Positions 3,746 to 5,219 of a DNA stretch of 5,219 nt are shown here, one piece after another. The number at the start of each line of letters is the position of its first letter. Within the stretch, counting starts at the first letter, position 1. A program made the position numbers and the translations under genes. This DNA is from RYN-433 sp036558265. Its GTDB lineage: Bacteria > Planctomycetota > Phycisphaerae > Tepidisphaerales > Tepidisphaeraceae. The notes under the pieces were generated by a model. It had not been told where the DNA came from. It ran no database searches and saw only the letters and a list, made by a program, of their open reading frames with translations. The stretch lies in assembly GCA_036558265.1 (NCBI GenBank), contig DATBFY010000437.1:1-5219 (forward strand). The letters are read 5' to 3'.

Positions 3746-5219
3746 ATGCACAGCCGGACTCTCCTGTTCGTCGCGACGGCAATCGTGGCCACACTGCCGG
3801 CGCGGGCGTACATCGACATCCAGCCGACGCTGGGGCGGATCGTCAACGAATCGCAATGGATCGCCCTGGTGCGGGTGGAGAAGGCCAGCCGAACGAAGCG
3901 CGCGATCCTCTATTCCAAGGTGGCGGACCTGCTGGACCGGTGGCCGGGCGACGGGGTGATCCGGCATCAGTTGACGGACGGCGATCCACCCCGGCCGCCG
4001 CGCGAACTGCTGGACTGGGCGCAGCCGGGTCGTCAGGCGGTGATCTTCGCCGGGCGCCACGGGGCGCTGGTCTGTACCGGGCAGAGCTGGTATCGCACCG
4101 CCGCGCCGGCCGCCACGGATGATGACGCCTGGTGGCGGATGACGCTGGACTGCCCGGAACTGGCGCTGGCGTACCGCGGTTCGGCGCGGCGGTTGGCCGA
4201 TGCGGTGCGCGCGATGCTCCTTCGGCAGACGGTGGTGATCACGACCGTCGCCCACGGGGCGCAGGGGCGGGGGAGTTTCTCCGACGTGGTCTTCAACGCG
4301 CTGCAGGCGGGTCCGCCCGCGGCGATGCAGCGGCTGCGCGCGAGCCTGCAAATGCCCGGGACGATTTACGGGATCAACGAGCAATCGCCATGGTTCGTCG
4401 GGCTGGGCGTGCTGGGAGAGGGGGACGAGCAGCGGCTGACCGCGCAGGCGGCGTCAACCGACCCCTGGGAGCGCGCCGACGCGGTGGACGAACTGAGCCT
4501 GGCCGGGTCGCGGGCATCCGCGGCGGCGGTTGAGGCAATCGGGAGATTGCTCGCCGATCCGCAGGTCGTGGTCCGCCTGCACGCGGCGGCGGCGCTTCTG
4601 GCGATCGATCCGAAGCGCGCCGACGCCCAGGCGGCGTTGACCGGCGGACTTGGGGACGCGTCGGCGGACGCACGACGCGAGGCGGCGCGATGCCTGGGCC
4701 GCCTGGGCAGGGGGGCGGCGTTCGCCGCGCCGGAGCTGGAAAAGGCGATCGGCCATGAGCCGGATGGCGACGTGCGGAGGGCGCTGATCGAGGCCGTGGG
4801 ATTGATCGGTCCCGACGCGTCCGGGGCCGCACCCCGGTTGCTCGCGCTTCTCGATCAGGCGCCGGTGCAGGTTTGCGCCGCGGAGGCGCTGGGGCGGATT
4901 GGCCCCGGCGCAACCGAAGCGCTGCCGAAGCTGGCGGCGCTGCTCAAATCGGACGACGGCCAGGTGCAGTGGGCGGCGGCGAAAGCGATGGTATTGATCG
5001 GTGGGCCGGGGGCGCGACCAGTGGTGCCGTTCCTCGTCAAGCGCCTGGAGGCCGCCCCGCGCGGGCGGGAGCTGTACCAGTTGACTTGGCTGCTCGGATT
5101 GCTCGGCCCGGTCGCCCGGGACGCGCTGCCGGCGCTGGCCGTGGCGCGGTGGCGGGACAGGGAGCTGGCGTCGATGGCGATGTGGGCGGTCGCGCCGGAG
5201 GAGGCGTTTCCCTGGCAGC
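3746..5219 (+). CDS. Exported HEAT-repeat protein (C-terminus cut by window edge)
   Basis: Open for 491 codons to the right edge with no stop, so the C-terminus is missing. The N-terminus is a Sec-type signal peptide with R4, a hydrophobic core (about 6-17) and an ARA cleavage site after A21. Residues 22 to about 236 form an unrecognised domain starting with IDIQPTLGRIVNESQWIALV and containing VRVEKASRTKRAILYSKVADL; from memory, this type of sequence precedes HEAT repeats in planctomycete proteins. From about 237 to beyond 470 run roughly seven HEAT-type helical repeats of 30-37 residues. Recurring patterns include VRLHAAAALLAID, ARREAARCLGRLG, VRRALIEAVGLIGPDA and VCAAEALGRIGPGA, with small and aliphatic residues at the helix contacts. 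HEAT solenoids bind proteins, so a periplasmic scaffold or partner-binding role is likely but unproven. ATG 3746 is the first start after an in-frame stop at 3725 and fits the signal peptide, although no spaced Shine-Dalgarno sequence is present. Confidence 0.88.
   Translation, partial: MHSRTLLFVATAIVATLPARAYIDIQPTLGRIVNESQWIALVRVEKASRTKRAILYSKVADLLDRWPGDGVIRHQLTDGDPPRPPRELLDWAQPGRQAVIFAGRHGALVCTGQSWYRTAAPAATDDDAWWRMTLDCPELALAYRGSARRLADAVRAMLLRQTVVITTVAHGAQGRGSFSDVVFNALQAGPPAAMQRLRASLQMPGTIYGINEQSPWFVGLGVLGEGDEQRLTAQAASTDPWERADAVDELSLAGSRASAAAVEAIGRLLADPQVVVRLHAAAALLAIDPKRADAQAALTGGLGDASADARREAARCLGRLGRGAAFAAPELEKAIGHEPDGDVRRALIEAVGLIGPDASGAAPRLLALLDQAPVQVCAAEALGRIGPGATEALPKLAALLKSDDGQVQWAAAKAMVLIGGPGARPVVPFLVKRLEAAPRGRELYQLTWLLGLLGPVARDALPALAVARWRDRELASMAMWAVAPEEAFPWQ

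Noticed and set aside
3479..4384. Minus-strand open frame of 301 codons spanning the lipoprotein gene, the intergenic gap and the HEAT gene
   Set aside because: It overlaps two better-supported genes and their promoters, and its product is Arg/Pro/His-rich without domains, as expected of a shadow frame in high-GC DNA.
4374..4913. Minus-strand open frame of 179 codons opposite the HEAT repeats
   Set aside because: Its composition is almost entirely Arg, Pro and Ala, the usual result of reading GC-rich repeats antisense. The sense frame shows regular HEAT repeats.
1..5219. Mobile element, CRISPR array, toxin-antitoxin or defence island
   Set aside because: No transposase, integrase, regularly spaced repeats, terminal inverted repeats or small overlapping gene pairs were found. 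The only sizeable repeat is the gene duplication itself.

Overview
The window looks like chromosomal DNA from a high-GC Gram-negative bacterium, most likely a planctomycete (Planctomycetota; class not resolvable from this stretch). Three things point there: Tat-exported Gfo/Idh/MocA oxidoreductases in tandem, a secreted protein with an unfamiliar N-terminal domain followed by HEAT repeats, and a small low-complexity lipoprotein. All three are typical of planctomycete genomes. This assignment is inference from gene type and composition; there is no rRNA or other marker gene here.

Layout. Positions 1-2435 hold two minus-strand genes in one apparent operon, transcribed right to left. The upstream gene (1086-2435, complete, 449 aa) and the downstream gene (1-1056, cut by the left edge after 352 codons) are paralogs. 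They are about 74% identical over a 300-residue hand comparison and separated by only 29 bases. Both have a twin-arginine signal, an N-terminal Rossmann motif, an EKP motif and a D-x3-H-x2-D motif, so both are predicted to be active NAD(P)-dependent sugar or polyol-type oxidoreductases working outside the cytoplasm. Positions 2436-2626 are a divergent intergenic region. Positions 2627-3355 (plus) encode a 242-aa protein with a HELAH zinc-metallopeptidase motif and no signal peptide. It converges on a small lipoprotein gene (minus, 3391-3651), and an imperfect stem-loop lies between the two stop codons. The lipoprotein gene has a good ribosome binding site and, at the right distance, a sigma-54-type -24/-12 sequence. 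Divergent from it, a plus-strand gene starts at 3746 and runs off the right edge. It encodes an exported protein with about seven HEAT-type repeats after a 200-residue N-terminal domain.

How the genes fit together. Apart from the tandem oxidoreductase pair, nothing shows that the neighbours form one pathway: orientations alternate and the proteins are predicted to act in different compartments. I see no mobile element, CRISPR array, tRNA, rRNA or phage gene, and no defence-type system. The most noteworthy items are the recent oxidoreductase duplication, the uncharacterised HELAH protein, and the candidate sigma-54 control of the small lipoprotein.
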